Assembly: GCF_016904885.1 (NCBI RefSeq)
Contig: NZ_JADWYI010000001.1
Coordinates: 496,001-560,000 of the forward strand
Reading direction: 5' to 3'
DNA from: Archangium primigenium
GTDB lineage: Bacteria > Myxococcota > Myxococcia > Myxococcales > Myxococcaceae
Length of the DNA: 64,000 bases
The notes under the pieces were generated by a model that worked only from the letters and a program-made list of their open reading frames with translations, was not told the DNA's origin and did no database searches. Numbering within the stretch: the stretch's first letter is position 1; each line of letters starts with the position of its first letter. Below, piece by piece: positions 45,549 through 54,582 of the stretch. The position numbers and the translations under genes are program-made.

Positions 45549-46739
45549 ATGCTGCTCGATCTGTTGCTCCTCGTCCTGGCCGTGCCGGTGCTCGCCGCCT
45601 CGGGCTACCTGCTGCTGCTCACGCTCTTGTCGGGCCTCAAGCCGGCGCCGCCCCCGGTGGCGCCGCGGCTCAAGTTCGACGTCATCATCCCCTCGCACAA
45701 CGAGGAGGCGGGCATCGCCACCACGGTGCGCAACCTCTCCGGGGTGGACTGGCCGACGGCGCTGCGGCGCATCGTGGTGGTGGCGGACAACTGCTCGGAC
45801 GCCACGGCGGAGCGGGCGCGCGAGGCGGGCGCCACGGTGCTCGTGCGCCACAACCAGGAGCTGCGGGGCAAGGGTTACGCGCTGCAGCTCGCGTTCGAGA
45901 CGAGCCTGAAGGACGGCTTCGCCGACGCGGTGGTGGTGGTGGACGCGGACACCCAGGTGACGCCCAACCTCCTGCACGCCTTCGCGCTCCGGCTGGAGGC
46001 GGGGGCCCACGCGGTGCAGGCGCACTACGGCGTGCTCAACCCCGAGGCCTCGTGGCGCACGCGGCTCATGGCGGTGGCCATGGCGCTGTTCCACAAGGTG
46101 CGCTCCATGGGCCGCGAGCGCCTGGGCGTGTCGTGTGGCCTGCGCGGCAATGGCATGTGCTTCACCCACGCCATCATCCGCCGGGTGCCTCACGAGGCGT
46201 TCTCCATCGTGGAGGACCTGGAGTACGGCATCCGCCTGGGGCAGGCGGGCGAGCGTGTGCACTACGCCTGGGAGGCCGAGGCGCTCGGGGAGATGGTGTC
46301 CGGCGAGAAGGCGTCGCGCTCGCAGCGCCGGCGCTGGGAGGGGGGCCGCCTGGCGATGATGCGCCAGCACGGTCTGCCGCTGCTCGCCGAGGGATTGCGC
46401 AAGCGGGACCGGGTGTTGGTGGACCTCGCGGCGGATCTCCTCGTGCCTCCGCTCAGTTGGGTGGTGCTCGGGGCCGGAGCGTTGACGGTGGCCTCTCTCG
46501 CGCTGTCCTGGGCGCAGGGGAGCGTGGCGGTGTCGGCATGGGTGGCGAGCGCGTGTGTGCTGTCGCTGGTGGCGTACGTGATGCGGGGCTGGTGGGTGTC
46601 GGGCCAGGGCGTGCAGGGCCTGTTCGCGCTCGCCCGGGCGCCGTTCTACGTGGCGTGGAAGTTGTGGTTGCTGGTGAGCCGCCCGGCGGAGAAGAAGGGC
46701 GAGTGGGTGCGGACGACGCGCGAGGGGCAGAAGCCCTGA
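45549..46739 (+). CDS. epsU: Processive-type GT2 glycosyltransferase EpsU
   Basis: 396 residues from the ATG at 45549 (a GTG lies one codon earlier). An N-terminal membrane helix is followed by the GT2 catalytic domain: FDVIIPSHNEEAGI, VVVADNCSDAT, the DAD metal motif (VVVDADTQVTP) and QRRRW (SQRRRWEGG), the QxxRW motif of cellulose/hyaluronan-synthase-like enzymes. Two or three C-terminal membrane helices anchor it. It adds a sugar to the lipid-linked unit at the inner membrane. Neighbours and order match epsU in M. xanthus. Confidence 0.85.
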   Translation: MLLDLLLLVLAVPVLAASGYLLLLTLLSGLKPAPPPVAPRLKFDVIIPSHNEEAGIATTVRNLSGVDWPTALRRIVVVADNCSDATAERAREAGATVLVRHNQELRGKGYALQLAFETSLKDGFADAVVVVDADTQVTPNLLHAFALRLEAGAHAVQAHYGVLNPEASWRTRLMAVAMALFHKVRSMGRERLGVSCGLRGNGMCFTHAIIRRVPHEAFSIVEDLEYGIRLGQAGERVHYAWEAEALGEMVSGEKASRSQRRRWEGGRLAMMRQHGLPLLAEGLRKRDRVLVDLAADLLVPPLSWVVLGAGALTVASLALSWAQGSVAVSAWVASACVLSLVAYVMRGWWVSGQGVQGLFALARAPFYVAWKLWLLVSRPAEKKGEWVRTTREGQKP

Positions 46740-46781
46740 GCGATTGACGGGCGGCCAGGACAGGCCGTCCCGGGGAGGACG

Positions 46782-48326
46782 ATGGAAGCATTTCTTTCAC
46801 GCACTCCCGTCTTCATGGCCCTCTTGGGCCTGCTCGTGGTGGTCACGCTCGGGCTCGTCATCCTGTTTCCCGCCGTGGCGCCCATGCCCATGGTGCTGGC
46901 GGCCTTCCTGTACTGGGTGTGCCAGCAGCCGGTGCGCAAGCTGACCCTGGCCCTGTTCGCCGCGGCCGTCACGGTGGACCTGGTGCCCGAGGTGCCCTAC
47001 GAGGGCCGTTGGCAGTCCCCGCTGTACTTCCCCGGCAAGCTGCTCTTCCTCAACCTGAGCAACGTGCTCGGCGTGCCCGGCCTGGGCTTTCCCCTGCTGG
47101 ACATCGGCATCCTCGGCTTCCTGGCGCTCTACATCTACCGGCGCGTCAACGGCATCAAGACGGACCCGCTCACCCCGAGCCTGCCCACGCCGCTGGTCAT
47201 CGGGCTGCTGGTGCTGCCGGCCACCATCGCGTGGCTGCAGGTGTTCGGCATCTTCATCAACGGGGGCAACTCGCGCGTGGCCCAGTGGCAGTGGCACCAG
47301 ATGGCGGTGCTGCCGCTCATGGTGGCGCTCTTCAACGTGGCCCTGAAAGGCCCGGAGGACCTGCGCGCGCTCGGGCGCATCATCGTCGTGGGCTGCTGCA
47401 CCAAGGCGTGCCTGGGCGCGTGGTTCATCGTGATGATCGCCCGGCCCCGGGGCTACTACTTCGAGTACGCCACCACGCACTCCGACTCCATCCTCTACGT
47501 GACGGGCCTCGCCTGCGTCATCTACTCGTGGCTGGAGGACCCCACCCCCCAGCACTTCAAACGCATGCTCTGGGTGTGCGCCATCATCTTCATGGGCATG
47601 CACTACAACGACCGGCGCATGGCCTACGTGAGCTTCATGTTCTCGGTCATGGCCGCCTTCATGCTGAGCGCCTGGAGCCCGCTCAAGCGCAGGCTCATGC
47701 AGGTCGTGCTGATCCTGATGCCCTTCTTCCCCTTCTACCTGGCCGTGGGCTGGCAGAACCCCACGGGCGTCTTCGGCCCGGTGGGCATCGTCAAGTCCGT
47801 GATCGAGGGCGAGAACCTCGCCAAGGGGCAGATGGACTACCGCGACATCGAGAACCTGGACGTCATCCACACCTGGGAGGCCAACCCCGTCATGGGCCGC
47901 GGCTGGGGTCACGAGTTCGACGAGGTCATCCCCCTGCCGGACATCTCCCACGCCTTCGCCGACTACCGCTACCACCCGCACAATTCGGTGCTGGGCATGC
48001 TCGCCTTCGGCGGGGTGGTGGGCTTCAGCGGTCTGTGGACCTGGCTGTCCATCTCCATCTTCCTCGCCGTGCGCGCCTACCGCCACGCACGGGAACCCAC
48101 CTGGCGCGCGTGCTGTTTAGTGGCCATGGCGGTGTTCATCGCTTATGCCAACCAGTGTTTCGGAGACATGGGCACCATCAGTTGGTTGGGCACCATCCTC
48201 ATCGCCATGGCCGCGACGTGCGCGGGCAAGATGGCGACCCTCACCGGCGCCTGGCCGAGTGCCGAGGCCCGGCGATTCGTTCCGGAAAATGGTAAAACCG
48301 GTACTCCGGTGGGAAATCCTGTATGA
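46782..48326 (+). CDS. wzy: Wzy-type polysaccharide polymerase
   Basis: 514 residues with some 11-12 membrane helices and one large periplasmic loop (about 300-400) carrying RDIENLDVIHTWEANPVMGRG followed by YHPHNSVLGMLAFGGVVG, the O-antigen polymerase/ligase-type signature with the conserved HN. This fits the enzyme joining EPS repeat units on the periplasmic face. In M. xanthus the EPS polymerase gene lies farther away; here it directly follows epsU, so the locus is more compact. Its stop overlaps the next start (ATGA). Confidence 0.8.
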   Translation: MEAFLSRTPVFMALLGLLVVVTLGLVILFPAVAPMPMVLAAFLYWVCQQPVRKLTLALFAAAVTVDLVPEVPYEGRWQSPLYFPGKLLFLNLSNVLGVPGLGFPLLDIGILGFLALYIYRRVNGIKTDPLTPSLPTPLVIGLLVLPATIAWLQVFGIFINGGNSRVAQWQWHQMAVLPLMVALFNVALKGPEDLRALGRIIVVGCCTKACLGAWFIVMIARPRGYYFEYATTHSDSILYVTGLACVIYSWLEDPTPQHFKRMLWVCAIIFMGMHYNDRRMAYVSFMFSVMAAFMLSAWSPLKRRLMQVVLILMPFFPFYLAVGWQNPTGVFGPVGIVKSVIEGENLAKGQMDYRDIENLDVIHTWEANPVMGRGWGHEFDEVIPLPDISHAFADYRYHPHNSVLGMLAFGGVVGFSGLWTWLSISIFLAVRAYRHAREPTWRACCLVAMAVFIAYANQCFGDMGTISWLGTILIAMAATCAGKMATLTGAWPSAEARRFVPENGKTGTPVGNPV

Positions 48327-49090
48327 TAGCGCACCGCAGGCCCAAGAGGCCACGCAAATACGACAGTCCGCGTCAGGACAGCGCCCCTTCTGAGGTGCCA
48401 AACCCCCCGCGACGCGGTAACATGGCCCCAGCCATGTTCGAGCCGAACGACAAGAAGAACAAGGGTGGCTCGCGCGGTGGTGGCTCACCCCCCACGCCGC
48501 CCGAGGGTCGCCGCGTGGTTCAGCCGCTGTCCGTGGTGCGTGGCAATCGGCCCGCGTCCAACCCGCTCGTGCCCGTGGAGCCCACGCTGGGCATGGACGG
48601 CGCCGCCGCGGAAGCCGCCGAGCCCGCGTACAAGCCCGCCGCGCCCCAGCCTCCCTCCAGCACGCTCCTGCACCTGTGGGCGATGCTCAACCAGCGCCAG
48701 CGCTGGTCCTCGCTCGTGGTGGTGCCCTCCCACGAGGGCGGCTCGGGCGTGCAGGCGGTGCAGGCCATCCTCGAGGTGGCCGCGCGCCAGAGCAGCGCGC
48801 CCCTGCACTTCCTGGACGCCGAGGGCCTGGAGCTGGGCGCTTCCCAGCACGTGGTGAGCGAGATGCAGGCCTACGTGGAGCAGGGGGACCGGGTGATCGT
48901 CCTCATCGACTCCATCGTCGCCAACCCGCTCGGCCTGGAAGTGGCGCTGGCCGCGGAGCGCGCGCTCTTGTGCGTGACGCTCGGCACCTCGGACTACACG
49001 TCCGCGCGGCGCACGCTGGAACTCATCGGGAAGGAGCGCTTCCTCGGGAGCGTTACCCTCCAGCCCCCGTCCGGAGCTCCGAAGAAATGA
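48323..49090 (+). CDS. Degenerate BY-kinase/MinD-like P-loop protein in the EPS operon
   Basis: 255 residues from the ATG overlapping the wzy stop; a start at 48422 (222 residues) is also possible. A disordered, basic and proline-rich N-terminus leads to a fold that tracks the bacterial tyrosine-kinase/ParA class: VVVPSHEGGSGVQAVQAILEVA where a Walker A loop would be, VIVLIDSIVANPLGLEVAL for Walker A' and ALLCVTLGTSDYTSARRTLELIG for the following strand. The P-loop lysine and GKT/S are gone and there is no Tyr-rich tail, so it should not be a kinase. It may replace the cytosolic half missing from EpsV. This is inference. Confidence 0.5.
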   Translation: MIAHRRPKRPRKYDSPRQDSAPSEVPNPPRRGNMAPAMFEPNDKKNKGGSRGGGSPPTPPEGRRVVQPLSVVRGNRPASNPLVPVEPTLGMDGAAAEAAEPAYKPAAPQPPSSTLLHLWAMLNQRQRWSSLVVVPSHEGGSGVQAVQAILEVAARQSSAPLHFLDAEGLELGASQHVVSEMQAYVEQGDRVIVLIDSIVANPLGLEVALAAERALLCVTLGTSDYTSARRTLELIGKERFLGSVTLQPPSGAPKK

Positions 49091-50688
49091 ACGCAGCGTC
49101 CGGCGCCCCTGGCGCCGTCGTCCCCCCTCGGCCCGTGGCCCCGCGCCCGAGGCTGAGTGTCGTCGTTGCCACGTACAACCGCGCGGACCTCATCCAGCGC
49201 CTGCTCGCGCAGTTCGCCCGGCAGACGCTCGCCCCCTCCCAGTTCGAGGTCGTGGTGGTGGATGACGGCTCCCAGGAGCCAGTGGCACCCCACCTGGAGA
49301 AGCTCTCGCTGCCCTACACGCTGCGCGTGCAGACGCAGGCCAACGCGGGCGCGGCCGCCGCGCGGCACCGGGGCGTGATCGCGGCCCAGGGGGACATCGT
49401 CCTCATCACCGACGACGACATGCAGGTGGCCGAGGACTTCCTCGCGCTGCACCTGGCGCGCCACCCCGTGGGCTCGCGCAACGTCGTCATCGGCGGCATC
49501 CGCCCGGACCCCGCCATCTCCGACATGCCCTTGTTCGAGCGCTGGTACGCCTGGCTCAACAACCGCATCGCCGCGAGCCTCAGCGGGCCCAAGCGCCGCG
49601 CCCATGGCTGGCAGCTCTTCACGGGCAACGTGTCCTTCCGCCGCGAGGACTACGTGGCCGCGGGCGGCTTCGACAAGACCCTGGGCCAGTCCGAGGACAT
49701 CGAGCTGGGCGTGCGCCTGGAGAAGGCCGGCTGCCGCTTCGAGTTCGCCGCCCAGGCGCACGTGCTGCACGGCTCGGATCACACGAGCTACGAGAAGTGG
49801 CTCAAGCGCGCGCACCGCTATGGCGTGTTCGACTCGCGCGTGGCGGACAAGCACCCGGACGTGCCCCAGGTGGACCCCTGGCGCTTCCTCTTCGAGATGA
49901 ACCCGCTGGCCCGGCCCCTGCTCGCCGCGGCGGTGATCGCGCCCGAGGCCAGCCGTCCGCTCACCGAGGCCGTCATGGCCGCGGCGCGCCGGGCGGACGC
50001 CGCGGGCCAGACGAAGCTCGCCTTCATGGGCACCTCGGTGACGTACGCCATGGAGTACCTCCGGGGCGCGCGGGCCGAGGCGGGCTCGTTGGGCCGGGCG
50101 CTCGGGCACGTGGGCCGCTACGCGCTCACCGGGGGCAAGCCCGGCCAGGTGCTCAAGCTCGCCCAGGCGCTCAAGGCGGACGCGCTGGAGGCGGCGCGCG
50201 CCGAGCACGGGCACACGGGCGTGAAGGCCGTGGCCTCCATGGTGCTCATGTCCGACGGCTTCCGGGTGCTCGCGCTGCAGCGGCTGCGCGAGGCGGCGCG
50301 GGGGCTCGGCGTGCCCTTGGGCAACCACGCGCTGCGCGTGGCGCAGACGGCGCTGCTCGGCGTGGAGATTGGCAAGGACGTGGAGCTGGGCGAGGGCGTG
50401 TACTTCGTGCACAGCCTGGGCACCGTGGTGGGCGGCGACGCCAAGGTGGGCGACCGCGTGCGCTTCTACGGCAACAACACCGTGGGCACCGCCAAGGATG
50501 ACGGCTACCCCGTCATCGAGGACGACGTGTGGGTGGGCGCGGGCGCGCGCATCCTCGGCCCCATCACCATCGGCGCCCGCTCGCGCATCGGCGCCAACGC
50601 GGTGGTGCTCCAGGACGTGCCCCCGGACAGCGTGGCCGTGGGCATCCCCGCGCGCATCATCGCCCGCCGCGACACGGACGACGAGTGA
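49087..50688 (+). CDS. GT2 glycosyltransferase fused to a hexapeptide acetyltransferase
   Basis: 533 residues. Residues about 22-330 are a GT2 enzyme: LSVVVATYNRADLIQRLL, VVVDDGSQEP, the metal site ITDDDMQ and QSEDIELGVRLEKAG. A helical linker (about 330-410) leads to a left-handed beta-helix acyltransferase (about 415-530; VELGEGVYFVHSLGTVVGG with the serine-acetyltransferase-type histidine, then GYPVIEDDVWVGAGARILG and IGANAVVLQDVPPDSVAVGIPAR). In M. xanthus the eps locus has separate glycosyltransferase and serine-acetyltransferase-like genes (EpsD/EpsC); here they are one chain, so sugar addition and O- or N-acetylation may be coupled. The start overlaps the previous stop. Confidence 0.85.
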   Translation: MNAASGAPGAVVPPRPVAPRPRLSVVVATYNRADLIQRLLAQFARQTLAPSQFEVVVVDDGSQEPVAPHLEKLSLPYTLRVQTQANAGAAAARHRGVIAAQGDIVLITDDDMQVAEDFLALHLARHPVGSRNVVIGGIRPDPAISDMPLFERWYAWLNNRIAASLSGPKRRAHGWQLFTGNVSFRREDYVAAGGFDKTLGQSEDIELGVRLEKAGCRFEFAAQAHVLHGSDHTSYEKWLKRAHRYGVFDSRVADKHPDVPQVDPWRFLFEMNPLARPLLAAAVIAPEASRPLTEAVMAAARRADAAGQTKLAFMGTSVTYAMEYLRGARAEAGSLGRALGHVGRYALTGGKPGQVLKLAQALKADALEAARAEHGHTGVKAVASMVLMSDGFRVLALQRLREAARGLGVPLGNHALRVAQTALLGVEIGKDVELGEGVYFVHSLGTVVGGDAKVGDRVRFYGNNTVGTAKDDGYPVIEDDVWVGAGARILGPITIGARSRIGANAVVLQDVPPDSVAVGIPARIIARRDTDDE

Positions 50689-50696
50689 GCCGGCGG

Positions 50697-53477
50697 ATGG
50701 GCAGGACGGGTCGCGGTCGGCGGGCCCTCGTGGCCCTGTCGGCCAGCGTGTGCCTGGGCGGCCTCTCCGGCTGCAAGGGCTGCAACCGCGGCGAGTCCCA
50801 GGCGGCCACGGCCTCCACGCCCATCCCGGGCGGCGTCTACGACATCCCCGCGCTCACCGAGACGGCCTTCGCCACCACGCTCCAGGCGGGCTGGACGGAC
50901 GAGGGCTGGAGCCCCCGGGAGACCAAGGAGCCCGGCCCCGCGAAGCTGCGCCTGTCCAACATGGGCGGCTGGATGTTGAGCAAGCCCGACCTCTCGGGTG
51001 ACTACGGCGGCCTCGCGCTGCGCTACCGCGCCCCCGAGGGCTATGGCGACTTCCTCGAGGTGCGGCTGGACTCCGAGGGCGAGGTGCTCTTTCCCCGGGT
51101 GCGCGTGGACGCGCGCCACGTGGCGCGCCGCGAGCAGGGCTGGACGCAGCTCTTCATCCCCTTCGAGCAGCTCAACCCCCAGAAGAAGCCCTTCACCAAG
51201 CTGGTGCTGCGCGCCTACAAGCCCGTGGGCGCGGACTGGGTGGAGGTGGATCAGCTCGGCCTCACCGGCCCGGGCGGCATGACGCTCGTGGAGGGCATTG
51301 GCGCCGCCGAGCCCGCCACCGCCCAGGCCGCGGGCGCGCCCGAGGCCCCCAAGCCCACCGTGGCGCCCCAGGAGCTCGCCTACGACAACGGCCTGGGCGA
51401 GGGCTGGGTGGATGGCGGCTGGGCCCCCCACGAGTTGCAGGCGCAGGGCCCGGCGAAGTTCAAGCTCGCGCGCATGGGCGGCTGGTCGCTCTCCAAGAAG
51501 GACCTCCCGGCGGCGGAGCTCGGCGGCCTCACCCTGCGCTACCGCGCGCCCGCGGGCTTCGGGGACTTCCTCGAGGTGCGGCTGGACTCCGACATGGAGG
51601 CCCTCTTCCCGCGCGTGAAGCTGTCGGACACGTACGTCACCCTGCGCGAGGACGGCTGGACGCAGGTGTTCGTCCCCATGGACGAGCTCAACCCGAAGAA
51701 GCTGCCCTTCACCAAGCTGGTGCTGCGCGCGCACAAGGACGTGGGCCCGGACGAGGTGGCGCTCAACCAGGTGGGCTTCGGCCGCCTGGTGACGCCCGAC
51801 GCGGCGCCCGTCGCCGCCGCGCCCATCGCCTCCGCGCCCCTGCCCGCCTCGCCCTCCCCCGCCTCGCTGCCGAGCGCCGCGAGCGTGGGCGGCGGCCGGC
51901 TGCCCGTGGGCAATGCCCGGCCGTCACGCGTGGTGGTGGACTGCACCGCGCCCGGCCACGCCATCAGCCCGCTCATCTACGGCATCGCCTTCAACAACCT
52001 GCGCGAGCTCAAGGACAAGCACCAGTGGGAGCTGGGCGCCACCGCGCGCCGCTGGGGCGGCAACCCCACCTCCCGCTACAATTGGAAGCTTGGCAACGTC
52101 TGGAATACGGCCAACGACTACTTCTTCCGCAACATCGTCCTCGGCACGAGCCCCCAGTACACCGCCGACACCTTCCTGGAGACGAACCTCAAGAACGGCG
52201 TCCAGTCCGCGCTCACCGTGCCCATGCTCGGCTGGGTGGCCAAGGACGCCACCTCCACCAGCTTCCCGCGCTCCCTCTTCGGCCCGCAGCAGAAGATGGA
52301 TCCGGACGTGCCCGAGGCCGGCAACGGCCTGGCCTCCGGCGGCGACGCGCTCGTGCCCCCCGTGCCCACGCTCACCAGCGTGGAGGCCCCGCCCGCCTTC
52401 ATCCACGAGTGGGTGCGCACCCTGCGCGAGAAGGACAAGAAGCGCGGGCGCAGCGTGCAGATGTACATCCTCGACAACGAGCCGATGCTCTGGAACACCA
52501 CGCACCGCGACGTGCACCCGGAGCCCGTCACCTATGACGAGCTGCTCGAGCGCACCATCGCCTACGGCACCGCCGTGCGGCAGGCGGACCCGGACGCGAT
52601 CATCGCGGGGCCGGCCGAGTGGGGCTGGACGAACTACTTCTCCTCGGCCGCGGACGTGGTGCCCGGCGGCAACAAGAAGGACCGCAAGGCGCACGGCAAC
52701 GTGCCGCTGGTGGCCTGGTACCTCAAGAAGCTGCGCGAGCACGAGAAGCAGACGGGCACGCGCATCCTCGACGTGTTCGACCTGCACTTCTACCCGCAGG
52801 GTGAGGGCATCGGCTTCGAGGAGCGGGGCGAGACGGACGCGGCCACCTCCGCGCGGCGCATCCGCTCGGTGCGCGCGCTGTGGGACCCCAAGTTCCGCGA
52901 CGAGTCGTGGATCGACGACACGGTGGAGCTCATCCCGCGCATGCGCCGCTGGGTGTCGGAGAACGCCCCGGGCCTGGGCCTGTCCCTGGGCGAGTACAAC
53001 TTCGGCGCCACCCAGCACATGAGCGGCGGGCTCGCCCAGGCCGAGGCGCTCGGGCGCTTCGCCGAGCAGGGCCTCACCTCGGCGTTCCTCTTCACGTACC
53101 CGCCGGCCTACAGCCCCACGTTCTGGGCCTTCCGCGCCTACCGCAACTTCGATGGCAAGGGCGGGCGCTTCCTGGACACCTACGTGCCCAGCCGCTTCGA
53201 CTCGGACGTGAACGAGCAGTCCCTGTTCGCCTCGCGCAGCGACGATGGCCGGCACATGGTGGCCGTGGCGCTCAACCTGTCGCCCAACACGGCGCGCAAC
53301 ACCCAGGTGGAGCTCAAGGGCTGCGGCAACGTGACCGGCGCCAGGCTCTACACCTACCGGGGTGACGCCACGGGCTTCGCCCCCAACCCGTCCCTGCTCC
53401 AGTCCGGCAGCACCGTGCAGACCGTGCTGTCCCCCTGGAGCATGGCGGTGCTGGACCTCACGCTCGCCCAGCCGTGA
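50697..53477 (+). CDS. epsB: GH44 glycoside hydrolase lipoprotein (EpsB-like)
   Basis: 926 residues. The lipoprotein signal (CLGGLSGCKGC, Cys about 23) is followed by two homologous beta-sandwich modules of about 140 residues each (starting near 40 and 220; both contain MGGW, RYRAP.G.GDFLEVRLDS and PFTKLVLRA), probably carbohydrate-binding. A low-complexity Ala/Pro linker precedes the GH44 domain (about 412-926): YGIAFNN, RRWGGNPTSRYNW, the acid/base E595 (LDNEPMLW) and nucleophile E766 (LGEYNFGA). GH44 enzymes cut beta-1,4-glucans or related chains. In the eps locus it may trim, release or recycle the polymer. The epsB name rests on position and on both being glycosidases. Confidence 0.8.
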   Translation: MGRTGRGRRALVALSASVCLGGLSGCKGCNRGESQAATASTPIPGGVYDIPALTETAFATTLQAGWTDEGWSPRETKEPGPAKLRLSNMGGWMLSKPDLSGDYGGLALRYRAPEGYGDFLEVRLDSEGEVLFPRVRVDARHVARREQGWTQLFIPFEQLNPQKKPFTKLVLRAYKPVGADWVEVDQLGLTGPGGMTLVEGIGAAEPATAQAAGAPEAPKPTVAPQELAYDNGLGEGWVDGGWAPHELQAQGPAKFKLARMGGWSLSKKDLPAAELGGLTLRYRAPAGFGDFLEVRLDSDMEALFPRVKLSDTYVTLREDGWTQVFVPMDELNPKKLPFTKLVLRAHKDVGPDEVALNQVGFGRLVTPDAAPVAAAPIASAPLPASPSPASLPSAASVGGGRLPVGNARPSRVVVDCTAPGHAISPLIYGIAFNNLRELKDKHQWELGATARRWGGNPTSRYNWKLGNVWNTANDYFFRNIVLGTSPQYTADTFLETNLKNGVQSALTVPMLGWVAKDATSTSFPRSLFGPQQKMDPDVPEAGNGLASGGDALVPPVPTLTSVEAPPAFIHEWVRTLREKDKKRGRSVQMYILDNEPMLWNTTHRDVHPEPVTYDELLERTIAYGTAVRQADPDAIIAGPAEWGWTNYFSSAADVVPGGNKKDRKAHGNVPLVAWYLKKLREHEKQTGTRILDVFDLHFYPQGEGIGFEERGETDAATSARRIRSVRALWDPKFRDESWIDDTVELIPRMRRWVSENAPGLGLSLGEYNFGATQHMSGGLAQAEALGRFAEQGLTSAFLFTYPPAYSPTFWAFRAYRNFDGKGGRFLDTYVPSRFDSDVNEQSLFASRSDDGRHMVAVALNLSPNTARNTQVELKGCGNVTGARLYTYRGDATGFAPNPSLLQSGSTVQTVLSPWSMAVLDLTLAQP

Positions 53478-53490
53478 GGTCCCGGGGCGC

Positions 53491-54381
53491 TCAGGCCGCC
53501 GCGCGCTTGGGCGCGGCCGCCGGCGCCGAGGCGGCGAGCGCCTCCACCTGCTCGGGCGTCAGCTCCAGCTTGGCCTCCGAGCCCATCCACACGAAGGGGA
53601 TGCCGGGCTCGCGGTAGAGGTTGGGCGGGATGTGACGCGCCAGCTGCGCGTGCAGCTCCGGCAGCTTCGACCAGTGCAGGCCATGCCGCGAGTGGTGCGC
53701 GGTGTGGTAGCCCAGGTTGCCCGTCATCAGGTTGTAGCCCTTGTGCAGAATGTTGTACGAGGCCTCGTTGTGGTCCTTCGTCTCCAGGCCCACATGGTGG
53801 AAGTACGTCGCCCACGCCGTCACGTAGAGCGACACCGCCATGGGCAGCAGGAAGACGAACAGCGCGTTGAACCAGTTGTGCCAGAAGAGCACGCCGAGCA
53901 GCGCCACGTGCAGGAGCGCCATGCTCACGAAGAGGCGCAGCGCCTTCTTCTGCTGCGGCTGCTCCCAGCCCACCTTGAAGGCGCGCGGGTAGGCGGTGAG
54001 CGACGTCTTGAGCGAGTACTCCAGCTCGCCCATGACCGTGCCGTCCGGCCGCTTCCACGTGGACTCGTCCTTCTCCTGGTCCAGGTAGTTGCGGTGGTGG
54101 CCCACCACGTGGTGCAGGAACCACGCGTGCGACGTGACGCCCGTCTGGAAGCCGAAGACGATCTCCAAGAGCCGGTTGGGCAGCGCGTGCTTGAACATGG
54201 TCAGGTGCTGGTGGTGGTGGTTCCAGGAGCTGATCCACCCCTTGGGGATGATCCCCAGGCCGAACCAGAGGACGGGCAACCACCAGGAGCTGGCCTGGAA
54301 GTACACCGTCAGGTCCAACGCGAACACGGTCGCGAACATCAGGACGGGGATGCGATCCTCGGGGTAGCGGAACAGGGACAT
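53491..54381 (-). CDS. Membrane fatty acid desaturase
   Basis: 296 residues with about four membrane helices and three histidine boxes: WNHHHQH (about 54-60), HHVVGHHRNY (about 90-99) and YHTAHHSRHGLHW (about 225-237). This arrangement is that of membrane di-iron desaturases or hydroxylases. The C-terminal 30 residues are Ala/Lys-rich. It is convergent with the GH44 gene and heads, with the ATP-grasp and acyltransferase genes, a minus-strand set inserted before epsA. The substrate (lipid or acyl chain) is unknown. Confidence 0.82.
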   Translation of the reverse strand: MSLFRYPEDRIPVLMFATVFALDLTVYFQASSWWLPVLWFGLGIIPKGWISSWNHHHQHLTMFKHALPNRLLEIVFGFQTGVTSHAWFLHHVVGHHRNYLDQEKDESTWKRPDGTVMGELEYSLKTSLTAYPRAFKVGWEQPQQKKALRLFVSMALLHVALLGVLFWHNWFNALFVFLLPMAVSLYVTAWATYFHHVGLETKDHNEASYNILHKGYNLMTGNLGYHTAHHSRHGLHWSKLPELHAQLARHIPPNLYREPGIPFVWMGSEAKLELTPEQVEALAASAPAAAPKRAAA

Positions 54382-54554
54382 GCGCCTTCCATGAAGAGCC
54401 GAGCCGGCGGTCCGCCGGGGGGCGGGGCCATCGGGAGCGGTGAGCAGGTGCCCGGCAGCATACAGGAAAGACCCGCGTAGCCGGAGGCCGGCGATGCATC
54501 CCCCTGGCCCCCTGGCTGCTTCCGTGACACGCCCATGACATCCGGGCGGGTACG

Positions 54555-54582
54555 GCCCTACCGGTCCAGCCCTACCGGTCCA
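54555..54582. repeat. 14-base tandem duplication at the ATP-grasp stop codon
   Basis: GCCCTACCGGTCCA occurs twice in a row (54555-54568, 54569-54582). On the minus strand it encodes the last three codons plus TAG and then repeats them, so a second in-register TAG follows the first. It looks like a slippage duplication. Confidence 0.7.
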
